A DNA stretch of 64,000 nucleotides from NCBI RefSeq assembly GCF_030973515.1, contig NZ_JARGZA010000017.1, positions 1 to 64,000 of the forward strand, in the 5' to 3' direction. The stretch's first letter is position 1. Every line of letters begins with the position of its first letter. Position numbers and translations under genes: made by a program. The notes beneath the pieces were generated by a model, which worked only from the letters and a program-made list of their open reading frames with translations, made no database searches and was not told the DNA's origin. The stretch comes from Jannaschia maritima. GTDB taxonomy: Bacteria > Pseudomonadota > Alphaproteobacteria > Rhodobacterales > Rhodobacteraceae. Positions 35,179 to 43,503 of this stretch are shown one piece after another.

Positions 35179-35678
35179 TCCCCACCCTCGCCACCACCCG
35201 CCTGACCCTGCGCGCGCCCGCCCTGGCCGATTTCGACGGCTATGCCCGCTTCTACCTGTCGGACGCGGCGCGCACGCTCGACACGCCCGCCGACCGGCGC
35301 GCGGCCTGGCGCTACTTCACGGCCATCGCGGGCCACTGGATCCTCCGCGATTTCGGCTGGTGGATGGTGGACGACGGCACGGGGGCCGTGGGCTTCTGCG
35401 GCGTCCACTATCCGCCCACCCACCCCGAACCCGAACTGGGCTGGGTGATCTATCCCTCGGCCCAGCGCCGGGGCTATGCACTGGAGGCCGCCACCGCCGC
35501 CCGCGCCTGGTGGCACGAACGGGGCAATCGCCGCCTGTCCAGCAACATCGCCTTCGGCAACGACGCGTCCATCGCACTGGCCCGCCGCATGGGCTGCACC
35601 ACCGACGGCGCGCCGCTCGCCCACTACCCCAAGGGCAGCGCATGGATTCACCCCGCCCCGGCGGAGGTCGCGGCATGA
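35175..35678 (+). CDS. GNAT family N-acetyltransferase, array member 2
   Basis: This 167-residue paralog has TLATTRLTLRAPALADFDGY, GHWILRDFGWW, EPELGWVIYPSAQRRGYALEAA and GNDASIALARRMGC. The CoA loop reads QRRGYA, so the second Gly of RxxGxG/A is kept in part and the first variable place is Arg; activity is still plausible. The GTG start overlaps member 1. Its last codons (PAPAEVAA) contain GGAGGT, the Shine-Dalgarno for member 3, and this 30-bp junction is repeated almost exactly after member 3. Confidence 0.87.
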   Translation: MIPTLATTRLTLRAPALADFDGYARFYLSDAARTLDTPADRRAAWRYFTAIAGHWILRDFGWWMVDDGTGAVGFCGVHYPPTHPEPELGWVIYPSAQRRGYALEAATAARAWWHERGNRRLSSNIAFGNDASIALARRMGCTTDGAPLAHYPKGSAWIHPAPAEVAA

Positions 35679-36211
35679 TCGACCTTGCCGACCACATGCC
35701 GACGCTTACGACGGACCGCCTGACCCTGCGCGCACCCCGCCCCGCGGACTTCGACGCCTATGCCAACTTCGCTGCCAGCGACCGCGCAACCGGCGTCGGC
35801 GGCCCCCACCCCCGATGGCAGGCCTGGCGCAGCTTCGCGCAACTCTGGGGCCACTTCGCCCTGCGCGGCTACACCCGCTTCACCGTCACCCGCACGGGCG
35901 CGGACGACGAGCCCCTGGGACTGATCGGACCCTATCACCCGGTCGAATGGCCCGAAGCCGAACTCGCCTGGTCCGTCTATGCCCCCGCCGAAGGCCAAGG
36001 CATCGCGTTCGAGGCCGCGATCGCCGTCCGCCGCCACGTCTACGACGATCTGGGCTGGCCCACCGCCATCAGCGTATGCGAGGCCGACAACCCCCGCACC
36101 GTCGCCCTGGCGAAGCGTCTGGGCTGCACGCCCGACGGCACGTTCGACCACCCCGGCTACGGAACCATGCCCATCTGGCGCCACCCCGCCCCCGCGGAGG
36201 TCGCGGCATGA
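35675..36211 (+). CDS. GNAT family N-acetyltransferase, array member 3
   Basis: This 178-residue paralog has TLTTDRLTLRAPRPADFDAY, the GVGGPHPRWQAW block, GHFALRGYTRF, EAELAWSVYAPAEGQGIAFEAA (CoA loop EGQGIA) and NPRTVALAKRLGC. The ATG overlaps the member 2 stop, with GGAGGT 6 nt upstream. It ends in the same PAPAEVAA tail as member 2, which suggests recent duplication or gene conversion between the two. Confidence 0.88.
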   Translation: MIDLADHMPTLTTDRLTLRAPRPADFDAYANFAASDRATGVGGPHPRWQAWRSFAQLWGHFALRGYTRFTVTRTGADDEPLGLIGPYHPVEWPEAELAWSVYAPAEGQGIAFEAAIAVRRHVYDDLGWPTAISVCEADNPRTVALAKRLGCTPDGTFDHPGYGTMPIWRHPAPAEVAA

Positions 36212-36756
36212 CCGCCCACGCATTCACGTCGACCACCCCGGTCCCCATCGGCCGCTTCGGTCCGCCCCGCGCGGCGCCCGTCATCACGACCGACCGCCTG
36301 CGGCTCGACGGCCTGACCCGCGACGACTGGCCCGCCTACCACGACCTGATGACGGGCCCCCGGGCGAAGCACATGGGCGGTCCGCTGGACCTGCCGGAAG
36401 CCTGGGGTTGGTTCTGCTCCGACCATGCGGGCTGGTCGTTGGGCGGCGCGGGATCGCTCGCCATCCGCCACGGCGACGACACCGTGGGCGAGGTGTCGTT
36501 GAACGACCTGCCCTACTTCCCCGAACCCGAACTAGGCTGGATGGTCTATGACGGCCACGAAGGGCAGGGCTACGCCACCGAAGCGGCCCGCGCCGTGCTG
36601 GATTGGTTAGCCGCGAACCACCGTCCCCCGACGCTGGTCAGCTACACCGACCCGGACAACGCGGCGTCCATCGCCGTGGCGCGCCGCCTGGGCGCGACCC
36701 TGGACGCCGGCGCCCCCACCCCCGAGGACGGCGACCTGTGTTGGAGGCATTGGTGA
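36208..36756 (+). CDS. GNAT family N-acetyltransferase, array member 4
   Basis: This 182-residue paralog has an N-terminal extension of ~25 residues before VITTDRLRLDGLTRDDW. It shows KHMGGPLDLPEAWGWF, EPELGWMVYDGHEGQGYATEAA (CoA loop EGQGYA) and NAASIAVARRLGA. Its ATG overlaps the member 3 stop with GGAGGT 6 nt upstream. Member 5 follows after a 4-bp gap. Confidence 0.88.
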   Translation: MTAHAFTSTTPVPIGRFGPPRAAPVITTDRLRLDGLTRDDWPAYHDLMTGPRAKHMGGPLDLPEAWGWFCSDHAGWSLGGAGSLAIRHGDDTVGEVSLNDLPYFPEPELGWMVYDGHEGQGYATEAARAVLDWLAANHRPPTLVSYTDPDNAASIAVARRLGATLDAGAPTPEDGDLCWRHW

Positions 36757-36760
36757 CGAC

Positions 36761-37354
36761 ATGACCCATCCCCGCGACATCCCCGTCACGGCGCCCGCCG
36801 CGACCCTGGCCGCCACCCTGTCGCGTGGCATCCCCGTGCTGGAAACGGCGCGCACCCGCCTGCGCGCGCCGCATCTGACCGACTTCGACACGCTCCACGC
36901 CATCATGTCGTCGTCGCGCGGGATCCATGCGGGCGGCCCCAACGGCCCGGCGGACACCTGGCACGACTTCGCGGGCGCCACCGCCACCTGGCTCCTGCGC
37001 GGCCACGGCCTGTGGACCGTCGAGACCACGGACGGCCAGGTCGCGGGCTTCGTCCAGATCTCGACCGAACCCGACGACCTGGAGCACGAGCTGGGCTTCC
37101 TGTTCACCGCCGCCCACGAAGGGCAGGGCCTGGCGGAGGAAGCCGCCACCGCCGCGCGCCACTGGGCCTGGTCCACCCTGCGCCTGCCGTCGCTCGTCAG
37201 CTACGTCGCGGTGGGCAACGACCGCGCCGAGCGCCTGATGCACCGCATGGGCGCGGATGCCGACGGCCTGATGCACGACGACCGCGTGACCGTGTGGCGT
37301 CACCTCCCGCCCGCGCCGGAGGAGGACGAGGGTTCCCAACGGAGCGCCGCATGA
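36761..37354 (+). CDS. GNAT family N-acetyltransferase, array member 5
   Basis: This 197-residue paralog is the most divergent of the early members. It has an N-terminal extension of ~28 residues, ETARTRLRAPHLTDFDTL, IHAGGPNGPADTWHDF, WLLRGHGLWTV, and DLEHELGFLFTAAHEGQGLAEEAA with CoA loop EGQGLA. A Glu-rich tail ends the protein. Its stop overlaps member 6 (ATGA). Confidence 0.86.
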   Translation: MTHPRDIPVTAPAATLAATLSRGIPVLETARTRLRAPHLTDFDTLHAIMSSSRGIHAGGPNGPADTWHDFAGATATWLLRGHGLWTVETTDGQVAGFVQISTEPDDLEHELGFLFTAAHEGQGLAEEAATAARHWAWSTLRLPSLVSYVAVGNDRAERLMHRMGADADGLMHDDRVTVWRHLPPAPEEDEGSQRSAA

Positions 37355-37869
37355 CGTCCCCGCTGCCCCCGACCCTGACGACCGACCGTCTGACCCTGCG
37401 CCCGTTCCAGGCGCGGGACATGGCGCCCTACGTCGCCTACTACACCGGGCCGCGGACCACCGGCGTGGGCGGACCCAGGCCGCCCCGGGTGGCCGCGGAA
37501 CGGTTCCTGGCGATGGCGGGGCAATGGGCCGTCCGCGGGTTCGGACGCTATGCCATCGCGCAGGACGGTCCCGCCTTCGGCCATGTCGGCATGATGCAGG
37601 TGGCCGAAGCCGACCCGGTCGAGATGACGTGGACCCTGTGGGACGCCGCCTGCGAAGGCCACGGCTACGCCACCGAAGCGGCGCGCGCCGTGCTGGCCGC
37701 GTGGCGCGGCGGGCCGCTGGTGGTCCGCGTCGACCGCGACAACGCCGCGTCGCTGCGCGTCGCCGCCCGCCTTGGCCTGGCGGAGGACGGGGACGCCGCC
37801 CCGCCGGCGTCGATGCCCGGCGCCCGCACGTTCCGCTGGGCCCCGTCGCCCCTGGGGGCCACCGCATGA
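37351..37869 (+). CDS. GNAT family N-acetyltransferase, array member 6
   Basis: This 172-residue paralog has TLTTDRLTLRPFQARDMAPY, GVGGPRPPRVAAERF, GQWAVRGFGRYAI and CEGHGYATEAARAVL (CoA loop EGHGYA), then NAASLRVAARLGL. It lacks the EPELGW block seen in members 2, 4 and 7, having PVEMTWTLWD there. The ATG overlaps the member 5 stop, and its stop overlaps member 7. Confidence 0.87.
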   Translation: MTSPLPPTLTTDRLTLRPFQARDMAPYVAYYTGPRTTGVGGPRPPRVAAERFLAMAGQWAVRGFGRYAIAQDGPAFGHVGMMQVAEADPVEMTWTLWDAACEGHGYATEAARAVLAAWRGGPLVVRVDRDNAASLRVAARLGLAEDGDAAPPASMPGARTFRWAPSPLGATA

Positions 37870-38378
37870 CGCCCCCCGTCCTGACCACCGACCGCCTGGT
37901 CCTGCGCCCCCTGTCCGCGGACGACTTCGAGGCTTTGGCCGCGTTCTACGCCTCCGACCGGTCGCGGCATGTCGGCGGTCCGAAGGACCGCGCCGACACG
38001 TGGCGTCAGCTGGCCGCCGAGATCGGGCACTGGACGCTGCGGGGCTATGGCCGCTGGGGCGTCGACGTCGCGGCGACCGGCGCCTGCGTCGGCATCGTCG
38101 GCTGCTGGAACCCCGAAGGGTGGCCGGAGCCCGAGCTGGGCTGGGACCTGTTCGACGGCCACGAGGGCCGGGGCTACGCTACGGAGGCCGCGGCCGCGGC
38201 GCGGCGCTGGGCTTACGATGCCGCGGGCTGGCGCACGGCGATCAGCCTCGTTTCGCACGGCAACGGCGCCTCCGCCCGCGTGGCCGCCCGGTTGGGCTGC
38301 CTGCACGAGGCCGACGTCGAGGGCCGCTTCGGCGGGGCCCAGATCTGGCGCCACCCCGGCCCCGCGGCCGTTCTGTAG
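37866..38378 (+). CDS. GNAT family N-acetyltransferase, array member 7
   Basis: This 170-residue paralog has VLTTDRLVLRPLSADDFEAL, RHVGGPKDRADTWRQL, GHWTLRGYGRWGV, EPELGWDLFDGHEGRGYATEAA (CoA loop EGRGYA) and NGASARVAARLGC. It is close to the consensus of the array. The ATG overlaps the member 6 stop; member 8 begins 12 bp after its stop. Confidence 0.88.
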   Translation: MTPPVLTTDRLVLRPLSADDFEALAAFYASDRSRHVGGPKDRADTWRQLAAEIGHWTLRGYGRWGVDVAATGACVGIVGCWNPEGWPEPELGWDLFDGHEGRGYATEAAAAARRWAYDAAGWRTAISLVSHGNGASARVAARLGCLHEADVEGRFGGAQIWRHPGPAAVL

Positions 38379-38389
38379 GGGGCCACCGC

Positions 38390-38992
38390 ATGGGACACCG
38401 CGACATCCCCGTGATCCGGACGCGCCGCCTGGTCCTGCGCGCCCCGGAGCCGTCGGACTATCCCGACTTCAAGGCGACGTTCACGTCCTATCGCTCCCGC
38501 TTCATGGGGGGGCCGTTGAACCCCTACGAGGCTTGGATGCTCTACGCCGCGGAGATCGGCCATTGGGAGATCCGGGGCTTCGGCATGTGGATGATCCACG
38601 CCGCCGACGACGACCGCACCTTGGGCATGGCGGGCGGCTGGCAGCCCGCGGGCTGGCCGGAACGCGAACTGGCCTGGATCGTCTTTCCCGGCGCGTCGGG
38701 CCAGGGCTACGCGTTGGAGGCGGTCCACGCGGTGCGCGGGCATCTATACCGCACGGGCTGGGACGGGGCGGTGTCCTACGTCGATCCGAAGAACTACGAA
38801 TCCCGTCTCCTGTGCGACCGCCTGGGCGCGGTGCTCGATCCCGACGCGCCGTCGGTGGACGGCAGCGACGCCTGCTATCGCCACCCGTCCCCCGCGGCCC
38901 TCGCCGACACCCGGCTCGCCTGGGCCATCGACCGCGAAATCGCGCACCACGCCGACCCCGCCCTCCAGCCGGAAGGAGCGCCCGTTGACTGA
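38390..38992 (+). CDS. GNAT family N-acetyltransferase, array member 8
   Basis: This 200-residue paralog has VIRTRRLVLRAPEPSDYPDF, RFMGGPLNPYEAWMLY, GHWEIRGFGMWMI, ERELAWIVFPGASGQGYALEA (CoA loop SGQGYA) and NYESRLLCDRLGAV. A ~30-residue C-terminal extension (LADTRLAWAIDREIAHH) is not found in the others. It ends the array. The 279-bp gap with the 11-bp repeat follows. Confidence 0.87.
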   Translation: MGHRDIPVIRTRRLVLRAPEPSDYPDFKATFTSYRSRFMGGPLNPYEAWMLYAAEIGHWEIRGFGMWMIHAADDDRTLGMAGGWQPAGWPERELAWIVFPGASGQGYALEAVHAVRGHLYRTGWDGAVSYVDPKNYESRLLCDRLGAVLDPDAPSVDGSDACYRHPSPAALADTRLAWAIDREIAHHADPALQPEGAPVD

Positions 38993-39271
38993 CCCCGCCC
39001 GAATCCGACCCTTCCGCCGCCCGTCCGGATCGCGGGCGACGGACCGGTCCCGCGCGGACGGCCCGATCCCGGCGATCGGACCGGGGCCCGCGGCGCGGCC
39101 CGCCCGGGCGGACCGTTGGACACCGCGCCCCGATCGGGACGGTTCCGGTTCACCGGCCGCCGGTCCGGACGGTGCCTTTGCGTATGTACGGGGGGTGTAC
39201 GGGGGGTGTACGGGGGGTGCATCGGCATTTCCGCACGATCCGGCGCCGTTGCGCGGTGGGACGGTGCGCCC
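38993..39271 (+). other. 279-bp G+C-rich gap between the GNAT array and chorismate mutase
   Basis: No gene is seen. The first ~190 bp are rich in GGTCCG/CGGACC-like words and a CCGCCCGGGCGG palindrome. The three-unit TGTACGGGGGG repeat (39185-39222) lies 50 bp before the chorismate mutase ATG. The same order occurs upstream of the LysE gene. Confidence 0.6.
39185..39222 (+). repeat. 11-bp tandem repeat, three units plus degenerate unit
   Basis: TGTACGGGGGG occurs three times without interruption (39185-39217), followed by TGCAT. It shares GTATGTACGGGGGG at its left edge with the two-unit copy at 14097-14123 on the minus strand. Confidence 0.8.
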
Positions 39272-39574
39272 ATGACCGATACGGACACGACCCGCGCGGC
39301 CGCCATCCTGGCGGACCATCGCGCCTCCATCGACCGCCTCGACGCGGTCCTGATCTATACGCTGGCCGAACGCTTCGCCCACACGCAGGCCGTGGGAAAG
39401 CTCAAGGCCGACAACGACTTGCCCCCCTCCGACCCGGAGCGGGAGGGCGCGCAGATCGCCAGGCTGGAGGGCCTGGCGCGGGAGGCGGGGCTCGACCCCG
39501 CCTTCGCCAAGAAGTTCCTCGGCTTCGTTATCGAGGAAGTCATCCGTCACCACAAGCAACACGCTGACAAGTAA
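39272..39574 (+). CDS. chorismate mutase, AroQ alpha type
   Basis: This 100-residue all-helical enzyme converts chorismate to prephenate for Phe and Tyr synthesis. The AroQ pattern is visible: R in [20 protein letters not shown], the K in [18 protein letters not shown], and helix 3 [15 protein letters not shown]. It is monofunctional. Its 3' end contains the Shine-Dalgarno of rpsP (AAGGA overlapping the stop), so expression is tied to the ribosomal cluster. Confidence 0.92.
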   Translation: MTDTDTTRAAAILADHRASIDRLDAVLIYTLAERFAHTQAVGKLKADNDLPPSDPEREGAQIARLEGLAREAGLDPAFAKKFLGFVIEEVIRHHKQHADK

Positions 39575-39584
39575 GGACTTTATC

Positions 39585-39998
39585 ATGGCCATGAAGATCA
39601 GGCTCGCCCGCGGCGGCTCCAAGAAGCGCCCCTTCTATCGCATCGTCGCCGCCGACGGCCGCAACCCCCGCGACGGCCGCTTCCTCGAGAAGCTGGGCAC
39701 CTACAACCCCTTGCTGCCGAAGGATTCCGAGGACCGCGTCAAGATGGATCTGGAACGGATCCAGCACTGGCTCGACCAGGGCGCGCAGCCCACGGACCGC
39801 ATCGCGCGGATGCTCGAAGCCGCCGGCGTGACGCCCCGGTCCGAGCGCTCGAACCCCAAGAAGGGCACGCCGGGCAAGAAGGCCCAGGAGCGCGCGAAGG
39901 AGCGCGAGGAGAAGGCCGCCGCCGCCAGGGAAGCCGCCGAAGCGCCCGCCGAAGCCCCAGCCGAGGACGCCGCCCCCGCCGAGGAAAAGGCGGAGTGA
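39585..39998 (+). CDS. rpsP: 30S ribosomal protein S16
   Basis: This small-subunit protein begins [20 protein letters not shown], with [17 protein letters not shown], the canonical S16 fold in ~80 residues. It is 137 residues long because of a Lys/Ala/Glu-rich tail from ~85 onward, common in alphaproteobacteria. AAGGA lies 8 nt upstream. It heads rpsP-rimM-trmD-rplS. Confidence 0.98.
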   Translation: MAMKIRLARGGSKKRPFYRIVAADGRNPRDGRFLEKLGTYNPLLPKDSEDRVKMDLERIQHWLDQGAQPTDRIARMLEAAGVTPRSERSNPKKGTPGKKAQERAKEREEKAAAAREAAEAPAEAPAEDAAPAEEKAE

Positions 39999-40100
39999 CC
40001 GCGGCGCACGCTTGACCGCGTGCCCGCTCCGCCCGACATCCGGGGCCGTCGCGGATTCGCCGCGGCCCCGGTCCAACGGAACTCCTACGGACCGCCCGTC

Positions 40101-40634
40101 ATGAAGGACCATGTCTGCCTCGGCGCGATCACCGGCGCGCATGGCGTGCGGGGGGACGTCCGCGTGAAGTCGTTCTGCGCCGACCCGTCGGCGATCGGCG
40201 ATTACGGCCCGCTGACGTCGGACGACGGCCGGACCTACCGGCTGACCGTCCTGCGCCCGATCAAGAACGGCTATGCCGTGCGCCTGTCCGGAGTGGCGGC
40301 CAAGGAAGCCGCCGACGCCCTGCGCGGACAGCGCCTGTGGGTCCCCCGCGGCGCCCTGCCAGATGCGGAGGACGACGAATACTATCACGCCGATCTGATC
40401 GGTCTGGACGCGCTCGACGTCGGCGGCGAACCGCTGGGCCGGGTCGCAGCCGTCCACGACCACGGCGCCGGCGACCTGCTGGAACTGCGCGGCGGCCCGC
40501 ACGGCAACCTGTTGATCCCGTTCACGAAAGCGGCCGTTCCGACCGTCGACCTGGGCGCCCGCCGCGTGATCGTCGATCCGCCCCACGGCACCCTGCCCGG
40601 CCAGGACGACGTGGAACCGGACGACGTGCCCTGA
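40101..40634 (+). CDS. rimM: 16S rRNA processing protein RimM
   Basis: This 177-residue protein assists 30S assembly by binding S19. The N-terminal beta-barrel (VCLGAITGAHGVRGDVRVKSF) and the C-terminal PRC-barrel (EYYHADLIGLDALDVGG, HGNLLIPFTKAAVP) are both present. The ATG at 40101 is chosen by family length; the Shine-Dalgarno is weak. It sits in the standard rpsP-rimM-trmD order. Confidence 0.95.
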   Translation: MKDHVCLGAITGAHGVRGDVRVKSFCADPSAIGDYGPLTSDDGRTYRLTVLRPIKNGYAVRLSGVAAKEAADALRGQRLWVPRGALPDAEDDEYYHADLIGLDALDVGGEPLGRVAAVHDHGAGDLLELRGGPHGNLLIPFTKAAVPTVDLGARRVIVDPPHGTLPGQDDVEPDDVP

Positions 40635-40667
40635 TGTTGGTACAGCTCTGATATTGGAAGGACGACC

Positions 40668-40829
40668 ATGCTCGGCTGGATCATCGCACTACTCGCCGTC
40701 GCGGCCATCGCCGCGCTCCTCGGAATGAACCGCGTTTCCGGGGTCGCCCTGACGGGGGCCAAGATCCTGATCGTGATCGCGCTGGTCATCCTCGTCCTGG
40801 TGGCGCTGGGCCTCTTCGCCATCGTCTGA
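40668..40829 (+). CDS. DUF1328 family small membrane protein
   Basis: This 53-residue protein starts MLGWIIALLAVAAIAALLGM and has a second hydrophobic helix after GVALTGAKI, the layout of YtjA/DUF1328. Its function is unknown. GGAAGGACGACC precedes the ATG, a strong ribosome-binding site. It sits inside the rimM-trmD interval, where most genomes have nothing, and is easily missed for its size. Confidence 0.85.
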   Translation: MLGWIIALLAVAAIAALLGMNRVSGVALTGAKILIVIALVILVLVALGLFAIV

Positions 40830-40869
40830 CGCCTTCCGGGGCGCGGGCCGATGGGCTAGGCGATGGGTC

Positions 40870-41655
40870 ATGTCCGGCCCCGCCCGCTCCCACGGCACGC
40901 GCTCCATCCGCGCCTCCACGACGCCCCGCGACCTGCTGGACGAGCCCGCGCGCACCGCCTGGCAGGCCCGCGTCGTGACCCTGTTCCCCGACGCCTTCCC
41001 CGGCGTGCTGGACCTGTCCCTGACCGGCCAGGCACGCCGCGCGGGCCTGTGGCACCTGTCCGTCACCGACCTGCGCGCGCACGGGCTGGGCCGGCACCGG
41101 CAGGTGGACGCACCGCCCGCGGGCGGAGGCGCGGGACTCGTGCTGCGCCCGGACGTCGTGGGCCCCGCGCTCGACGCCGCCCGGGGTCCCGGCCCCGTCC
41201 TCTACCTGTCGCCCCGCGGCCGCCCCTTCGACCAGGCCACAGCCCGCACCCTCGCTGCGGGCCCCGGCGCGACCCTGCTCTGCGGGCGGTTCGAGGGTGT
41301 GGACCAACGCGTGCTGGACGATCACGACGTCACCGAGATCTCCGTGGGCGACTACGTCCTGACGGGGGGCGAGCTGGCCGCGCAGATCGTGCTGGACGCC
41401 ACGATCCGCCTGCTGCCGGGCGTCTTGGGCAACCCCGACAGCATCAGGGACGAAAGCCATTCCGAGGGCCTGCTGGAGCACCCCCACTACACCAAGCCCG
41501 CCGAATGGCGGGGCCAAGCCGTGCCCCCCGTCCTCACCTCCGGCGACCATGCCAGGGTCGCGGAATGGCGGCGGGCGCAGGCCCACGCCCTGACCCGCGA
41601 CCGCCGCCCGGACCTTTGGGCCAGGCACCTTGCGCGCAAGGGCGATCGGGACTAG
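40870..41655 (+). CDS. trmD: tRNA (guanine(37)-N1)-methyltransferase
   Basis: This 261-residue SPOUT methyltransferase makes m1G37 and guards against frameshifting. The trefoil-knot SAM site is LSPRGRPFDQATAR, then LLCGRFEGVDQRVLDDHD, SVGDYVLTGGELAA and the C-terminal LEHPHYTKPAEWRG. Residues 1-33 before ARVVTLFPDAF form an unusual extension; the real start may be further in, but no better ATG is seen. Confidence 0.95.
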   Translation: MSGPARSHGTRSIRASTTPRDLLDEPARTAWQARVVTLFPDAFPGVLDLSLTGQARRAGLWHLSVTDLRAHGLGRHRQVDAPPAGGGAGLVLRPDVVGPALDAARGPGPVLYLSPRGRPFDQATARTLAAGPGATLLCGRFEGVDQRVLDDHDVTEISVGDYVLTGGELAAQIVLDATIRLLPGVLGNPDSIRDESHSEGLLEHPHYTKPAEWRGQAVPPVLTSGDHARVAEWRRAQAHALTRDRRPDLWARHLARKGDRD

Positions 41656-41736
41656 ACGGCGGCCTTCCCCACCGCGGGGACACAGCGAAGAAGAATCATC
41701 CGCGGGCAAACCGCGCGTAACGAAAGGAGCGGTCCG

Positions 41737-42123
41737 ATGGACCTGATCGCACAGATCGAGGCGGAGCAGGTCGCTGCGCTCGCCAGGCAGATCCCCGACT
41801 TCAAGGCCGGCGACACCGTCCGCGTCGGCTTCAAGGTGACCGAAGGCACGCGCACCCGGGTGCAGAACTACGAAGGCGTCTGCATCGCGCGCAAGAACGG
41901 CGAAGGCATCGCCGGCTCGTTCACGGTCCGCAAGATCAGCTTCGGCGAGGGCGTGGAGCGCGTGTTCCCGCTGCACAGCACCAACATCGACAGCATCGAG
42001 GTCGTGCGACGCGGCCGCGTCCGCCGCTCGAAGCTGTACTACCTGCGCGATCGTCGCGGCAAGTCCGCGCGGATCAAGGAGCAGACCAACTACCGTCCCA
42101 AGACGACCACCGCGGAGGCGTGA
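41737..42123 (+). CDS. rplS: 50S ribosomal protein L19
   Basis: This 128-residue L19 is located at the subunit interface. Key blocks are [49 protein letters not shown] and [27 protein letters not shown] is well placed upstream. It is followed 4 bp later by rpmE. Confidence 0.98.
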   Translation: MDLIAQIEAEQVAALARQIPDFKAGDTVRVGFKVTEGTRTRVQNYEGVCIARKNGEGIAGSFTVRKISFGEGVERVFPLHSTNIDSIEVVRRGRVRRSKLYYLRDRRGKSARIKEQTNYRPKTTTAEA

Positions 42124-42127
42124 TCCC

Positions 42128-42349
42128 ATGAAGAAGAACCTTCACCCCGACTATCACGCCATCGACGTTAAGCTGGTCGACGGCACCGTGGTCCAGATGC
42201 GCTCCACCTGGGGCGAGGAGGGCAAGCAGATGTCCCTCGACATCGACCCCTCCGTCCACCCCGCTTGGACCGGCGGCGGCGCCCGCCTGATGGACACCGG
42301 CGGCCGCGTGTCGAAGTTCAAGAACAAGTACGCCGGCCTGGGCTTCTGA
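42128..42349 (+). CDS. rpmE: 50S ribosomal protein L31
   Basis: This 73-residue L31 starts [20 protein letters not shown] and ends [11 protein letters not shown]. It lacks the zinc-binding cysteines, so it is the Cys-minus type. A strong rho-independent-like terminator follows. Confidence 0.95.
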   Translation: MKKNLHPDYHAIDVKLVDGTVVQMRSTWGEEGKQMSLDIDPSVHPAWTGGGARLMDTGGRVSKFKNKYAGLGF

Positions 42350-42372
42350 ACCCCCGCCGCCGTCCGAGGTTG

Positions 42373-42394
42373 ACGCCGCCCCCGGGGGCGGCGT
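42373..42394 (+). terminator. terminator of the ribosomal cluster
   Basis: A perfect 11-bp self-complementary stem (ACGCCGCCCCC and its complement, no loop spacing) is followed by TCTTC. It lies 23 bp after the rpmE stop. Confidence 0.75.
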
Positions 42395-42428
42395 TCTTCG
42401 TCGCGGGACACGAACCGACGGAGCGGCG

Positions 42429-43403
42429 ATGCCAGACGTTGTCTTGATCTCGGGAAACGGCCGGTCCGGGTCGAACCGTCTGCTCGACATGTTCGACGAA
42501 AGCGACCGCACCGTTTGCCGGAGCGAGGTGAACGCGATCGGCGCGGGCGACTTCGTCGGCATCGGCGGCACGCTGTTTGCGGACGACGCGCCGCCCGACC
42601 TGTCCGACCGCCTGCGACGTGCTATCGCCCGCGCGCGCAGGCGCCGCAGCGAACGCGACCATTTCGACAAGCTGGGCAAGGCGTTCTTCCGCCCCGCCGC
42701 CCGCGCGGCGGTGCCGCTGATGGCAAGGTCGCGCGCACGGCGGCTGGCCGTCCGGGCCGGTGTCATGCGCGACGCCGCGGAATGGACCCTGCCCCCCGCC
42801 ACGTTCGACCGGGCCGCGCTGGACGCCGCGACGCTGGTGCTGAAGATCAACGCCGCCCCCGTCTGGGCCCGCGCGCTCCTGTGCGACCATCCCGGGGCGC
42901 GCGTCGTCCACAACATCCGCGAGCCGCGCGGCTACCTTGCATCGTGGTACAACCGCTTCCTCAAGGGCGGCGCGCAGACGGCCGACTTCCGGTCAAACTT
43001 CGCAGACGTCCCCCGCATCCTGTCGCACTTCGGACGACCCGCCGCCGCGGCGGACGACCTGCGCGAGCCCACGCTGCCCAACATGGTCGAGGTGGAAGTC
43101 TGGCGCTGGCGCCACATCAACGAGCTGCACCAGACCCTTCCGGGCGGCCCGGATCGCGTGTGCCGCATCGGGTACGGCACGATCGACGCCGACCCCCGCG
43201 CCGCGGCGCGGATGCTCTACGGATTCGCGGGCCTTCCCCTGGGCCCCGCCACGGAGGAGGCGATCGCGGGCATGCGCAACACGTTGTTCGCCAAGAAGCA
43301 CGCCGACGCCCTGGACCCCGCCATCGTCGACGCCGCCCTGCGCCGCGTCCTGTCCGACAGTCCCCTGCGCGAGATCCCGGAGGTCCGGGCCGCCCTGGCC
43401 TGA
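42429..43403 (+). CDS. sulfotransferase-like protein
   Basis: This 324-residue protein has a PAPS-type P-loop near the N-terminus (VVLISGNGRSGSNRLLDM, 5'-phosphosulfate binding). A second block, VVHNIREPRGYLASWYNRF (~165-183), has the R and S expected at the 3'-phosphate site. Overall it resembles the sulfotransferase family of P-loop enzymes that sulfate carbohydrates or lipids. The acceptor is unknown. It is followed by mipZ after 100 bp. Confidence 0.75.
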   Translation: MPDVVLISGNGRSGSNRLLDMFDESDRTVCRSEVNAIGAGDFVGIGGTLFADDAPPDLSDRLRRAIARARRRRSERDHFDKLGKAFFRPAARAAVPLMARSRARRLAVRAGVMRDAAEWTLPPATFDRAALDAATLVLKINAAPVWARALLCDHPGARVVHNIREPRGYLASWYNRFLKGGAQTADFRSNFADVPRILSHFGRPAAAADDLREPTLPNMVEVEVWRWRHINELHQTLPGGPDRVCRIGYGTIDADPRAAARMLYGFAGLPLGPATEEAIAGMRNTLFAKKHADALDPAIVDAALRRVLSDSPLREIPEVRAALA

Positions 43404-43503
43404 TGCCGCCGACAACGATCGGGCCCGCATCGACCACCCCCTCTGGGCAAGCCCCCGCCGACCCGGTAGCGATGCGCCCGGGCAGGCTACGGGCAGGGGC
43501 GGC

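Noticed and set aside
39185-39222. CRISPR-like repeat array
   Set aside because: Units are 11 bp and directly adjacent, with no spacers and no cas genes.
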